From positions 1-37,155 of the forward strand of contig NZ_NIUB01000041.1 of NCBI RefSeq assembly GCF_002197815.1: 37,155 nucleotides of DNA. Direction: 5' to 3'. This DNA comes from Pseudomonas oleovorans subsp. oleovorans (lineage in GTDB: Bacteria; Pseudomonadota; Gammaproteobacteria; Pseudomonadales; Pseudomonadaceae). The translations under genes were made by a program, and so were the position numbers. How positions within the stretch are numbered: position 1 is the first letter of the stretch; the number at the start of each line of letters is the position of its first letter. The notes beneath the pieces were generated by a model that was not told the origin of the DNA, searched no databases, and was given only the letters and a program-made list of their open reading frames with translations. Below, one piece after another: positions 17,240-25,816 of this stretch.

Positions 17240-17833
17240 TCAACGCTGGTGGTTGCGGACAAACACTGCTTCGCCCATCGCCGCGATCTGCCCTTCAATC
17301 AACGCGTCGAAGGGCCGCAGCAGCGCCTCGAAACCCTGCGGAGCCTCCAGCACATCCAGTGCGGCAACGATCGCCTCAATGGTCGACAGCGCCCCTTCTG
17401 CGGGTGCCTTGCGCAGGCGGTAACGCGACGGCGCCACTGCCCCCAGGCTAACACGCGGCAATGCTGCCAGCGACGGATTGAGGTGCAGCAGCTTGCGTGC
17501 CTTACGCCAGGTGCCGTCGGGCACGACCAATAGCAGCGGTTTCTCCTTGGGCACGTAGCCTGTCAGGACCACAGCCTCATCGCCGGGAAACAGCAGGCAG
17601 GCGCGATAATCAGACTGCGCGAGCAATTGTGGCAGATCATCGAATACCTCACCGACGCGCAGCTCCGCGTTGCGCAAGCCAAGCGCAGCCAGGCGAGCGG
17701 TATTGAGGGCGTGACCAACCTCGCTCGGGTGCTGCAGGATAAGCACGCGAGTACGACTCTCGAGGACGGGAATCAGCGGGCAGAGGCAATGGCCAAGCGG
17801 GCGCTGGCAGCGGGAGCAGGTCGGACGAGGCAT
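17240..17833 (-). CDS. DTW-domain protein (probable tRNA-uridine aminocarboxypropyltransferase)
   Basis: A 197-aa protein with an N-terminal zinc-binding set CxxC...CxC (Cys6, Cys9, Cys16, Cys18), LILQHPSEVGHALNT typical of the family (about 31-45), and the name-giving DGTW motif at 106-109 followed by RKARKLLHLNPSLAALPRV. Characterised DTW proteins such as TapT/YfiP transfer the 3-amino-3-carboxypropyl group of S-adenosylmethionine to uridine in tRNA (acp3U). That assignment here is by family. The start at 17833 is chosen because the cysteine cluster begins there; a longer in-frame start at 17899 would overlap a REP-like element. The Shine-Dalgarno is weak. Confidence 0.8.
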   Translation of the reverse strand: MPRPTCSRCQRPLGHCLCPLIPVLESRTRVLILQHPSEVGHALNTARLAALGLRNAELRVGEVFDDLPQLLAQSDYRACLLFPGDEAVVLTGYVPKEKPLLLVVPDGTWRKARKLLHLNPSLAALPRVSLGAVAPSRYRLRKAPAEGALSTIEAIVAALDVLEAPQGFEALLRPFDALIEGQIAAMGEAVFVRNHQR

Positions 17834-17900
17834 GCCGCGCAGTGTGCCAGAACGCCCTGCCAACGCGTAGTCCGGCTGCAACCCGGAACATCGAAGCATG

Positions 17901-17926
17901 CCTCGGATGACATCCGGCTACGGTTC
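17901..17926. repeat. REP-like element, family A, single
   Basis: CGGATGACATCCGG palindrome followed by CTACGG, at the 3' end of the Aer-like gene and touching its stop codon. It is the same family as 17131-17200 and 33254-33312. Confidence 0.6.
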
Positions 17927-19491
17927 AGCGATTGAAACGCTCCGCCAGACTGTGCAGGTAATCGGCCATTTCCTCCAGCTCGCGGCTGATCGCCGCACCC
18001 TGATGCGCCTGGCCGGCACTGTGATCGGAAAGCTGGGCGATACGGGTGATCTGCCGGCTGATGTCCTCGGCCACGTGGCTCTGCTCTTCGGAAGCCGCCG
18101 CCATCTGCTGGCTCATGCTGGTGATGCGCGTCACTGCAGCGCTGATGCCCTCCAGCGCATCACGTACCGACTCCACGCTCTGCACGCTGCCACGAGAAAT
18201 TTCCTCGCCCTTGCCCGCCGTCACCACGGCGCGCTCGGCCCCTGCACGCAGATCGGCGATGATCTGGTGAATCTGCTCGGTGGACTGGCGAGTACGCGAA
18301 GCCAGTGACCGCACTTCATCGGCCACTACCGCGAAACCACGGCCCTGCTCCCCTGCGCGCGCAGCCTCGATGGCCGCGTTGAGCGCCAGCAGATTGGCGC
18401 TGCTCGGCAATCGAGGTGATCACATCGGCAACACTGCCGATGGACTGCGTGGAGTTGGCCAGTTCATTGACCGCCTGGCCAATATCGTTGACCGCCTTGG
18501 CCATCTGGCGCATGGAATCGAGGCTGCCTACAGCCAGATCGCGCCCCTCACGGGCCAGGCGGTCGGCTTCTTCGGCAGCATGCGAGGTGTTCTGCACGTT
18601 GTGCGCGACTTCCTGGATGGTCGCCGCCATCTGGTTGATGGCCGTCGCAGATTGGTCAGTTTCAGCCCGCTGCTGATCGAGCATCTGCGCGCTGGATTGC
18701 GACAACTCGGCGGACTGCGTGGCGCGTTTCTTGACGTTCTCGCCAGCATCTTCCAGCCGCGTCAACGCCGTCTGAAGTCGCGCCTCCTCACTGATCATCG
18801 CCATATCCAGTAACGCCTGAGCGCCACGGTTGTCGCTGTAGGTCAGCGCCACCAGGCCGCTGGTAAAGGCTTTCGGATGATCCGCCAGGGTGCGGCGAAT
18901 CAGCTGCCGGGTCCGATAAAGCTGGTAGGAACCCAGCACGAACAGCGTCAGCACGATAAAAGCCATCAGCGGCCAACCAGAGACCACCCAGTGCGCCGCG
19001 AGGATCAGCAGCGACGCGGCGATCAGCGGCCAGGAACGCACCACATCGTACGTCCAGTATTCCAGCTTCGGCACGGGTGGTTTGCCGGCACGCAGACGGG
19101 CATAAAGCGCTTCGGCACGACGTTTCTGAGCCTCGGTTGGCAATGAGCGCACCGACTCGTAGCCCGAAATTCGGCCGTTCTCATACACGGGAGTGACGTA
19201 GGCACTGACCCAGTAGAAATCGCCATTCTTCGAACGATTCTTGACGATGCCCATCCAGGGCTTGCCCTGTTTGATGGTGTCCCACATATGACCGAACACC
19301 GCTGGCGGCATGTCAGGGTGACGCACCAGGTTGTGCGGCTGACCGATCAGCTCCTCGCGGGTGAAGCCGCTGATCTCGACGAAGGCATCGTTGCAGTAGC
19401 TGATCTTGCTGTTGAGGTCGGTGGTGGAAATCAGGCGTTCTTCCGCAGGGAAGGTTCTTTCCCGCTGAGTCACGGGCAGGTTATTGCGCAT
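17925..19491 (-). CDS. aer: Aer-like PAS methyl-accepting chemoreceptor (one frameshift)
   Basis: About 521 aa when one extra base near 18396-18399 is removed. The N-terminus (MRNNLPVTQRERTFPAEERLISTTDL) and PAS domain (about 15-115, with FGHMW around Trp70 and WVSAYVTPVYENG) are typical of Aer-family aerotaxis receptors that bind FAD. Two adjacent hydrophobic segments (about 152-190) anchor it without a periplasmic domain. The C-terminal half is a methyl-accepting signalling domain whose hairpin tip should read EQ-x-NLLALNAAIEAARAGEQGRGFAVVADEVR. In the raw sequence the frame breaks exactly after IAEQ and resumes at ANLLALN. If real, the break removes the CheA/CheW-binding tip and inactivates the receptor. 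AGGGA precedes ATG 19491. Confidence 0.85.
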
Positions 19492-19608
19492 CGAGGCTTC
19501 CCTGTTCGAATTGAAGTGGGTGCAGACGTATGAATAAGTACTAGCACAGCCTAATAACCACGCCAGCTAAAGGTTCTAAGCCTTTCGAAGAATAAAGGCG
19601 ACCCTGTT

Positions 19609-20420
19609 TCAGATCTGATTCAGTTGCGCCTTGAGCAAATCGCGAAAGGTCTGAATCAGCGGCTCGCGGGTACGTCCCCGGCGCAGGATCAGCGAGAACG
19701 GGGCCTGGTAGCCAAATACCGCTGGCAGCAATACCCGCAGCTTGCCCTGATCCACCCAGGGCTGGGCGTAGTGCTCCGGCAGATAGCCAATGTAGGCGCC
19801 GGAGAGCACCAGAATCAGCTGCGCCTCCATCGACTCCACGGTAGCCGCGCTGTGCTTGAAGCCATGGCGAGCCAGTTCGGCCTGGCTCCAGTAGCCACGA
19901 CCGACCATGCGTTGCTGGGTGATCAGCTCTTCGGGAATCCGCCGCTGCTCGAACAAGGCATGCCGCTCGCTGCAATACAGCCAGTGCTGCTCACGGTACA
20001 GCGGCTGGTAGACCAGCCCGTTCATGCGCGTGGAAAAGGCACCAATGGCCAGATCCAGGCGGTTGTCCAGCACCGCCAGTTGCAGCTCGTAGGGGCTCAT
20101 CACCGACAGGTGCAGGTGCACACCCGGGTGCTCCTGGCTGTAGGCGCCGATCACCTCGGCCAGCGGCAGAGCCGGGTCGCTGACGGTGGAGTCCAGCACA
20201 CCTAGGTTGAGGGTGCCACGCAGTTCGCCCTTGAGCGCCGCCGAATAGCGCTCGAAACCTTCCAGTTCGCCGAGCAGGCGCAGGGTTTCCTGGTGAAACA
20301 GCTCGCCCTTGCTGGTCAGACTGAAGCCGCCACGGCCGCGATGGCAAAGCACGATGCCGAGCTGACTCTCCAATTGGCTCATGTAGGTGCTGATCGCAGA
20401 AGTGGACAGGTTCAGTTCCT
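19609..20420 (-). pseudogene. LysR-family regulator, N-terminus deleted
   Basis: The reading from LNLSTSAISTYMSQLESQLG onward is a normal LysR protein: the second half of the winged helix-turn-helix, linker, and an effector domain of about 200 residues ending TFRDLLKAQLNQI. The first 25-30 residues, including the start codon and the first helices, are missing. Instead the frame runs back into antisense of the permease. The break lies near 20418-20423, exactly where the plus-strand permease also begins abruptly. A single deletion that removed both gene starts and the shared promoter explains both. The remnant lacks half of its DNA-binding domain, so it is unlikely to work. Confidence 0.85.
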
Positions 20421-21278
20421 GGAGCGGGTCGAACGCTGGGCTGCCATCGGCATGCTCCTGCTGGCCGGCGCGGTGTTCTACGTGATGGGGCAGAAATTCG
20501 AATTCGCCAGCCTGCTGGCCATGCCGACAGAGCCGCGTAACGAGATCACCCCCGGTATCGCCTTCGATATCGTCATCGCCACCGCCTTCTCCTGGATTCC
20601 ACTGGCCGCCGACTACAACCGCAACTGCCGCAGTCAGGGCGTGGCGGGGGTCGGCACCTGGGTCGGCTATGTCGCGGCAACGCTGCTGGCCATGGGCCTG
20701 GGCGCCACAGTGTCGGGCTTCTCGGTATTGACTGGCATGGAGCAGACCTACGACCCGGCGGTGCTGCTGGCCGGTTTCGGCTTCGGCCTGCCGGCGGCCA
20801 TCGTGGTGTTCCTCTCGGTGATGACCACCAACGTCATGTGCGTCTACAGCGCGTCGCTGTCGTACCTGAACATCAGCCCGAAAACCCCGTTCTGGAAGCC
20901 GGCACTGTGCATTGGCGTGCTGTCGATCCTCGGCTCGCAGATCCCCGGCATCCTCGACAATTTCCAGAGTTTCCTGCTGGTAATCGGCAGCGTGTTCATC
21001 CCAGCCTTCGCCGTGCTGATCGCCGACTACTTCCTGATCCACAGGGGCGACTACGCGGTGGATGAGCTGCTCAGTGAAGATGGCGGCCGCTACCGTTACC
21101 TGAGCGGCTTCAACCCGGCCGCCTTCCTCGCCTACGGCCTGGCGCGGTGCTGGCCTACTACTGGGGCTGGGTCTCGCCGCTGGCCTGGGGCGCTTCGCTG
21201 CCGGTGTTCCTGATCACCGCTGCCAGCTACGCCGTGCTACGGCGCTGGGTGCTGGTGCCGCGGGCGCAGCTGGCGTAG
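20421..21278 (+). pseudogene. NCS1 (cytosine/purine-type) permease, N-terminus deleted and frameshifted
   Basis: From LERVERWAAIGMLLL onward this is the C-terminal part of a nucleobase:cation symporter-1 family permease, with ITPGIAFDIVIATAFSWIPLAADYNR and FLLVIGSVFIPAFAVLIADYFLIHRG as family landmarks. About the first 200 residues are missing at the junction with the truncated LysR gene. A further one-base loss near 21141-21148 (GGCCTGGCGCGG where GGCCTGGGCGCGG is expected) shifts the frame; beyond it the third frame continues with AVLAYYWGWVSPLAWGASLPVFLITAASY to TAG 21276-21278. The substrate of the intact gene cannot be told; cytosine or hydroxymethylpyrimidine transporters are the nearest groups. 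Confidence 0.8.
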
Positions 21279-21291
21279 CGTGATGGCGAAC

Positions 21292-21352
21292 GTGGCGGGT
21301 TGCACCCGCCCTACCGGAAACGACGCCCCGTAGGGCGGGTGCAACCCGCCAC
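21292..21352. repeat. REP-like perfect inverted pair, family C
   Basis: Two 23-bp arms at 21292-21314 and 21330-21352 are perfect reverse complements (outer ends GTGGCGGGTTGC and GCAACCCGCCAC) with a 15-bp spacer. The element lies between the permease remnant and the MBL-fold gene. It is distinct in sequence from families A and B. Confidence 0.85.
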
Positions 21353-21393
21353 CGAAGCCACCGCAGGGTGCGAACCCGGCTTGAGGAACCACC

Positions 21394-22125
21394 ATGAAAA
21401 TCGTCAGCCGTGACCGTTGGTTCGAGGTAGAGCACCGCCACGATGGCATCTGCCTGATCCACGAGCCTTACGTGCGCCCCTTCTATCGCTGCAACATGTG
21501 GCATGTGCAGGGGCGCGAGCATGACGTGCTGATCGACTCCGGCTCCGGGCTGGTCAGCCTGCGCGAGCAACTGCCCTGGCTGACCGAAAAGCCGCTGCTG
21601 GCGGTGGCCAGCCACTGCCACTTCGATCATATCGCCGGACATCACGAGTTCGATGAGCGCCTGGTGCATCCGGCCGAGGCTGACATTCTCGCCGCACCGG
21701 ATGGCGCCAATACCCTGGCTACGGACTTCGTCGGCGACGACATGTTCGAGGCGCACCCGGATTGCCCGCTGTGTTACGCCGAGTACCGCGTACGGGCAGC
21801 GCCGGCCACGCGCCTGATCGAAGATGGCGACGTGCTGGATCTAGGTAATCGGATATTGCAGGTGCTGCACACGCCCGGTCATTCACCGGGGGGCATCAGC
21901 CTATGGGAAGCGAAGACGCAAACACTGTTTTCTGGCGACATCCTCTACGACGGCCCGTTGATCGAGGACGCCTACCATTCGAATCTGGAGGATTACGCAC
22001 AGAGTCTGTCGCGCTTGCGCGAACTGCCCGTACGCACCGTGCACGGCGGGCATTTCGGCAGTTTCTCGGGGCAGCGGATGCGCGAGCTGATAGAGGCCTG
22101 GTTCGACGCCCATCAGCTCACTTGA
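21394..22125 (+). CDS. MBL-fold metallo-hydrolase
   Basis: A 243-aa metallo-beta-lactamase-fold hydrolase. The metal-binding motif is SHCHFDHIAGHH (His74, His76, Asp78, His79). The other ligands are likely His163 (HTPGHSPGG), Asp182 (FSGDILYD) and His220 (VHGGHFGSF). This is the dinuclear-metal arrangement of the glyoxalase II-like branch; the substrate is not evident. A CPLC pair at 124-127 is unusual but not clearly functional. GAGG upstream of ATG 21394 supports the start. It ends 4 bp before the stop of the convergent small gene at 22130-22264. Confidence 0.85.
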   Translation: MKIVSRDRWFEVEHRHDGICLIHEPYVRPFYRCNMWHVQGREHDVLIDSGSGLVSLREQLPWLTEKPLLAVASHCHFDHIAGHHEFDERLVHPAEADILAAPDGANTLATDFVGDDMFEAHPDCPLCYAEYRVRAAPATRLIEDGDVLDLGNRILQVLHTPGHSPGGISLWEAKTQTLFSGDILYDGPLIEDAYHSNLEDYAQSLSRLRELPVRTVHGGHFGSFSGQRMRELIEAWFDAHQLT

Positions 22126-22129
22126 GACT

Positions 22130-22264
22130 TCAGCGACTACGCTGGAGCGCTTCGCGCCGCAGGCGCTCCTGCTCGGCTTCGCTGATACGAATTGGCTGAG
22201 GTTGCGGGACAAGGCCAAGGGCCTGCAACAGGGCTTGCAGTTGTTCTTGCAGCTTGGCGAGCAT
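22130..22264 (-). CDS. Small 44-aa hypothetical protein downstream of aceK
   Basis: ATG 22264 is preceded by a strong Shine-Dalgarno, GGCAGGAGGTCGTACCC, and opens a 44-codon frame ending TGA at 22130-22132. The product starts MLAKLQEQLQALLQALGLVP, has a PQPQP linker and ends in an Arg/Glu-rich helix (SEAEQERLRREALQRSR). It looks like a small amphipathic helical protein. It lies 87 bp downstream of aceK in the same direction, so it may be in the same transcript. I do not recognise a family. The strong ribosome binding site and compact fit against the convergent gene are the evidence. Confidence 0.6.
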   Translation of the reverse strand: MLAKLQEQLQALLQALGLVPQPQPIRISEAEQERLRREALQRSR

Positions 22265-22351
22265 GGGTACGACCTCCTGCCAAGTAAAGGGAAGAGCCAG
22301 CGGCTCATTTATCAGATTAGGCCGGACAAACCGGATTTCAACCAGGCGCCG

Positions 22352-24070
22352 TCAAATTACCGGGCTCTTGCGCCGATAAGGGAATACGTCGATCACCTTG
22401 CCCGCCCGAATCGCCTCCTGCAATTGTTTCCAGTAATCGGCCTCATAGAGATTGCCATGCAACTGGCTGAACAGCCGGCGCTGCTTGATATCAGCGAACA
22501 GGAACGGCGGAAACTCCTCGGGGAACACGTCCATCGGCCCCACCGAATACCAGGGCTCGGAACTCATCTCGTCCTCGGGGAAACGCGGCGGCGGGATGCG
22601 CCGGAAGTTCACTTCGGTGAGAAAGCAGATCTCGTCGTAGTCGTAGAACACCACGCGGCCATGGCGGGTGACACCGAAGTTCTTCAGCAGCATGTCACCA
22701 GGGAAGATATTGGCCGCCGCCAGTTGCTTGATGGCCAGGCCGTAGTCATCCAGCGCCTCGCGCACCTGCGCCTCGTTGGCACTTTCCAGATAGAGGTTGA
22801 GCGGCGTCATGCGCCGCTCGGTCCAGCAGTGTCGTACCAGCACGGTGTCACCCTCCACCACCACGGTCGACGGTGCCACCTCCAGCAACTCGGCGAGGCA
22901 CTCGGGCTCGAACTTGGCCTTGGGGAAACGGAAATCGGCGAACTCCTGGGTATCGGCCATGCGCCCTACGCGGTCGACACTTTTCACCAGGCGGTACTTC
23001 TCGATCACCGTCTTGCGGTCCACCGTCTTGGCGTGAGCGAAGCGGTCCTTGATGATCTTGAACACGGTATTGAAGCCCGGCAGGGTGAACACGCTCATGA
23101 CCATGCCACGCACGCCGGGCGCCATGATGAAGCGATCATCGGTGCTGGCCAGGTGGCCGATCAGGGCGCGGTAGAACTCGGACTTGCCGTGCTTGTAGAA
23201 ACCGATCGAGGTGTACAGCTCGGCGACGTGCTTGCCCGGCAGGATGCGCTTGAGAAAGCCGACGAACTCGGCCGGAATGGCCACGTCCACCATGAAATAG
23301 CTGCGGGTGAAGGAGAAGATGATCGACACCTCCGCCTCGTCGGTGATCGCCGCATCGGCCTGGATGCCCTGCCCTTCGCGGTGCAGCAGCGGGATCGCCA
23401 GCGGCCACTGTTCCTCGCGGTTATAGATGCGTCCGATCAGATAGGCGCCCTTGTTGCGGTACAGCACCGAGGAAAACAGCTCGATGCACAGCTCCGGGTC
23501 CTTGCACACCCAGTCCGGCAGGCTGGCGCGCAGTTGCTCTTCCAGGCGCAGCAGATCACGCGGCAGATCCTCGTAGGGGGCGTCGAAACGGTAATCGTCG
23601 AAGATCGCCTGCAGCGCCAGGTGCAGCTCGCCAGCCGGCCGATAGCTGCGCGTCTGGGCGGCACCGGGCTGGTTGCGTAGCGATGGCCGGGTGGTATGGA
23701 TGAACATGCAGCCATCGCTGATCTGGTCATGGCTGAACAGGCTGCAGAAGATCGAGTTGAACCAGGTTTCCGCCAGCTCATCGTCGAAACGCAGATCGAT
23801 CAGGGCGATATAGGCGCTCTTGACCAGCGGCCACTGGCCGACGTCCAGCAGCGAAGCATCGAACCCTTGCAGCAGATGCTCACGGGTTTCTGCGACCTTC
23901 TCCTCATACAGGTTGATGCGCGCCGCCGAAGCCTGCTGCGCCTCCTGCCATTGCGCCTGCTCGAAGCGCACGCGCGCGCCATCGGTGATCTGGCGAAAAT
24001 GCTCGCGGTAATCATCGAACCCCTCGAGGATCAGGCGAGCGATCTCGCCAGCCGGCCATTGCTGTCTCAT
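22352..24070 (-). CDS. aceK: Isocitrate dehydrogenase kinase/phosphatase AceK
   Basis: A 572-aa bifunctional enzyme, close to the usual AceK length of about 575. It phosphorylates and dephosphorylates isocitrate dehydrogenase and so directs isocitrate between the TCA cycle and the glyoxylate shunt in the cytoplasm. The N-terminal regulatory half starts with IARLILEGFDDYREHF. The C-terminal kinase-like half starts at about residue 316 with APGVRGMVMSVFTLPGFN as the nucleotide-binding loop, followed by FKIIKDRFAHAKTVDR and HGRVVFYDYDEICFLTEVNFR, which holds the metal-binding Asp of the phosphatase/kinase site. GAGGCAGGTGT before ATG 24070 supports the start. As usual in Pseudomonas, it is not beside aceBA. 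Confidence 0.95.
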   Translation of the reverse strand: MRQQWPAGEIARLILEGFDDYREHFRQITDGARVRFEQAQWQEAQQASAARINLYEEKVAETREHLLQGFDASLLDVGQWPLVKSAYIALIDLRFDDELAETWFNSIFCSLFSHDQISDGCMFIHTTRPSLRNQPGAAQTRSYRPAGELHLALQAIFDDYRFDAPYEDLPRDLLRLEEQLRASLPDWVCKDPELCIELFSSVLYRNKGAYLIGRIYNREEQWPLAIPLLHREGQGIQADAAITDEAEVSIIFSFTRSYFMVDVAIPAEFVGFLKRILPGKHVAELYTSIGFYKHGKSEFYRALIGHLASTDDRFIMAPGVRGMVMSVFTLPGFNTVFKIIKDRFAHAKTVDRKTVIEKYRLVKSVDRVGRMADTQEFADFRFPKAKFEPECLAELLEVAPSTVVVEGDTVLVRHCWTERRMTPLNLYLESANEAQVREALDDYGLAIKQLAAANIFPGDMLLKNFGVTRHGRVVFYDYDEICFLTEVNFRRIPPPRFPEDEMSSEPWYSVGPMDVFPEEFPPFLFADIKQRRLFSQLHGNLYEADYWKQLQEAIRAGKVIDVFPYRRKSPVI

Positions 24071-24192
24071 ACACCTGCCTCATGAGTGCACAGAATGAGC
24101 CGAGCTTAGCCGACAAAGCAGGCCAGGTGCCGTTCGGGAATGCTCGAAAGTGGGCCGAACCGCACCTGTAGCCAAGGGCCGAGTGCATACGC

Positions 24193-25458
24193 CTACCCAG
24201 CGATCGCCTTGTGCTGCTGGGCAATACGCTTGACCAGATACTCGGCATCGCGAGCAATCCCTGAAAAACGCCCCGACCCCCAGGTGTGCAGCCATGGCAA
24301 ACCGAGGAAATACAGTCCGGAAACCGAGGTGACACCACGGCTATGCACCGGATGACCGCGGCCATTGAATACCCCGGCATCGATCCAGGAAAAATCCGGG
24401 CTGAAACCGATGCACCAGATGATGCTGGTGATGCCAGCCTGCCGCAGATTCAACTCGGTTGGCACCTGATGCGGGCGCCACACCGGCTGGTAGATCTCAC
24501 CGGGCGGCGCATCGATGCCCTTCTCGGCAATGTAGGCATCAATGCTGGCGTTGATTCGGTTATACACCGCATCGGCAGCATCCAGCCTGGCTTGCAGATC
24601 CTCAGTGAAGGTCAGCGTCTCGCCGTCGAGACGCTGCAGCAGGCCGAACAACTGCATGCCTTCGAGGGCAAACTTGCGCAGGTCGATATCACGCCCGCCG
24701 TCGCGACCGGTCACATAGTGGTTGGTGTTGTCGCGCACGCCTTCGCGTAGCGGATGCTGGTCGACCCCAATGTCGTAGTAGCCCATATCCGCCAGCCAGT
24801 CGACCACGTCGCGGCCACGGTGAAAGCGCGCACAACGCGGGGCATCACCAACAGCCAGATACACCTTGCGCCCAGCCAGGTGCAAATCCTCGGCGATCTG
24901 CGCGCCGGATTGCCCCGAGCCAACCACCAGCACGTTGCCCTCGGGCAGCGCCTGTGGGCTGCGATACTGCTCGGAATGCAACTGAAGGATGTTGGCCGGC
25001 AAGCGCTCGGCCAGGCGCGGAATGATCGGCACGTGATAACCGCCAGAGGCGACGATGACTTGATCGGCGGTAAATTCGCCAGCGCTGGTCTGCACCGCAT
25101 AACCACCTTGCGGGCGTGGCGTCACACGCTGCACCGCAACCCCCTCGCGAACCGGCGCATTGACGCTGCGAATGAAACCGTCGAGGTAATCGATAATTTC
25201 CTCACGCTTCATGAAACCGTGCGGGTCGTCCCCGGCATAGGGGTAGCCCGGCAGCGCACACTGCCAATTCGGCGTGACCAGGCAGAAGGCATCCCAGCGC
25301 TGGGTACGCCAGCTATGGGTGAGGCTGTGCTTTTCCAGCAGCAGATGATCGATACCCTGCTGCTGCAGGTAGTAACTGGCCGACAGACCGGCCTGCCCCC
25401 CACCGACAATGATGACCTGATGATGGGGAACCTGTACGGATTTGAGATGACTGGGCAT
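24193..25458 (-). CDS. nitH: NitH, MSMEG_0569-family flavin-dependent oxidoreductase
   Basis: A 421-aa two-dinucleotide-binding flavoprotein. GGGQAG at 19-24 binds FAD and GSGQSG at 180-185 should bind NAD(P)H. Other family features include FCLVTPNWQCALPGYPY (58-74), ASGGYHVP (137-144) and IIWCIGFSPDFSWID near 345-360. This is the last gene of the Nit1C cluster; the family is known almost only from such clusters and is a putative flavin monooxygenase of unknown substrate. The start at 25458 has GAGGAG upstream (cccgaggagcgtgca). It is 39 bp after nitG. No clear terminator follows within the 120 bp before aceK. Confidence 0.9.
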   Translation of the reverse strand: MPSHLKSVQVPHHQVIIVGGGQAGLSASYYLQQQGIDHLLLEKHSLTHSWRTQRWDAFCLVTPNWQCALPGYPYAGDDPHGFMKREEIIDYLDGFIRSVNAPVREGVAVQRVTPRPQGGYAVQTSAGEFTADQVIVASGGYHVPIIPRLAERLPANILQLHSEQYRSPQALPEGNVLVVGSGQSGAQIAEDLHLAGRKVYLAVGDAPRCARFHRGRDVVDWLADMGYYDIGVDQHPLREGVRDNTNHYVTGRDGGRDIDLRKFALEGMQLFGLLQRLDGETLTFTEDLQARLDAADAVYNRINASIDAYIAEKGIDAPPGEIYQPVWRPHQVPTELNLRQAGITSIIWCIGFSPDFSWIDAGVFNGRGHPVHSRGVTSVSGLYFLGLPWLHTWGSGRFSGIARDAEYLVKRIAQQHKAIAG

Positions 25459-25497
25459 TGCACGCTCCTCGGGTAACTGGTGCGATGGAAATGACAG

Positions 25498-25815
25498 CTA
25501 GAAAGAGCTCCAGCCGCTGTTGACCTGACCGGCATGGGCCGTTTGCATATCGAGAATCTGCACCTGGCCACCTTCGAAGCCACGCGCGTGGTATCGCAGG
25601 GCGCTCAGGGTGTCCATGGCCGAACTGCAGTAGAAGCCTTTGACATCCTTGACCCGCTCGGAAGCCGCATTGAGGGCGTTCTCGGCACGCAGGATGAAAT
25701 CCTCGAGTGCGTAGCTGGAGCCCGCGCAGAGGTGCTCGTAGATGATGGTGGACGGTGAATAACCGGACATTTCCTGGCCATCGGGCCAGCGCAGTTTGAA
25801 GTTGACGGCAGGCAT
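25498..25815 (-). CDS. nitG: NitG, MSMEG_0570-family small protein
   Basis: A 105-aa protein matching the MSMEG_0570 'nitrogen starvation response' family, with FKLRWPDGQEMSGYSPSTIIYEHL (about 5-28) and GFYCSSAMDTLSALRYHA (about 70-88). The function is unknown; the family is defined by its place in Nit1C clusters. The start at 25815 is chosen because GAGGA lies 8 bp upstream and the ATG follows one base after the nitF stop; the codon at 25830 would overlap nitF. Translation is probably coupled to nitF. Confidence 0.85.
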   Translation of the reverse strand: MPAVNFKLRWPDGQEMSGYSPSTIIYEHLCAGSSYALEDFILRAENALNAASERVKDVKGFYCSSAMDTLSALRYHARGFEGGQVQILDMQTAHAGQVNSGWSSF

Positions 25816-25816
25816 C

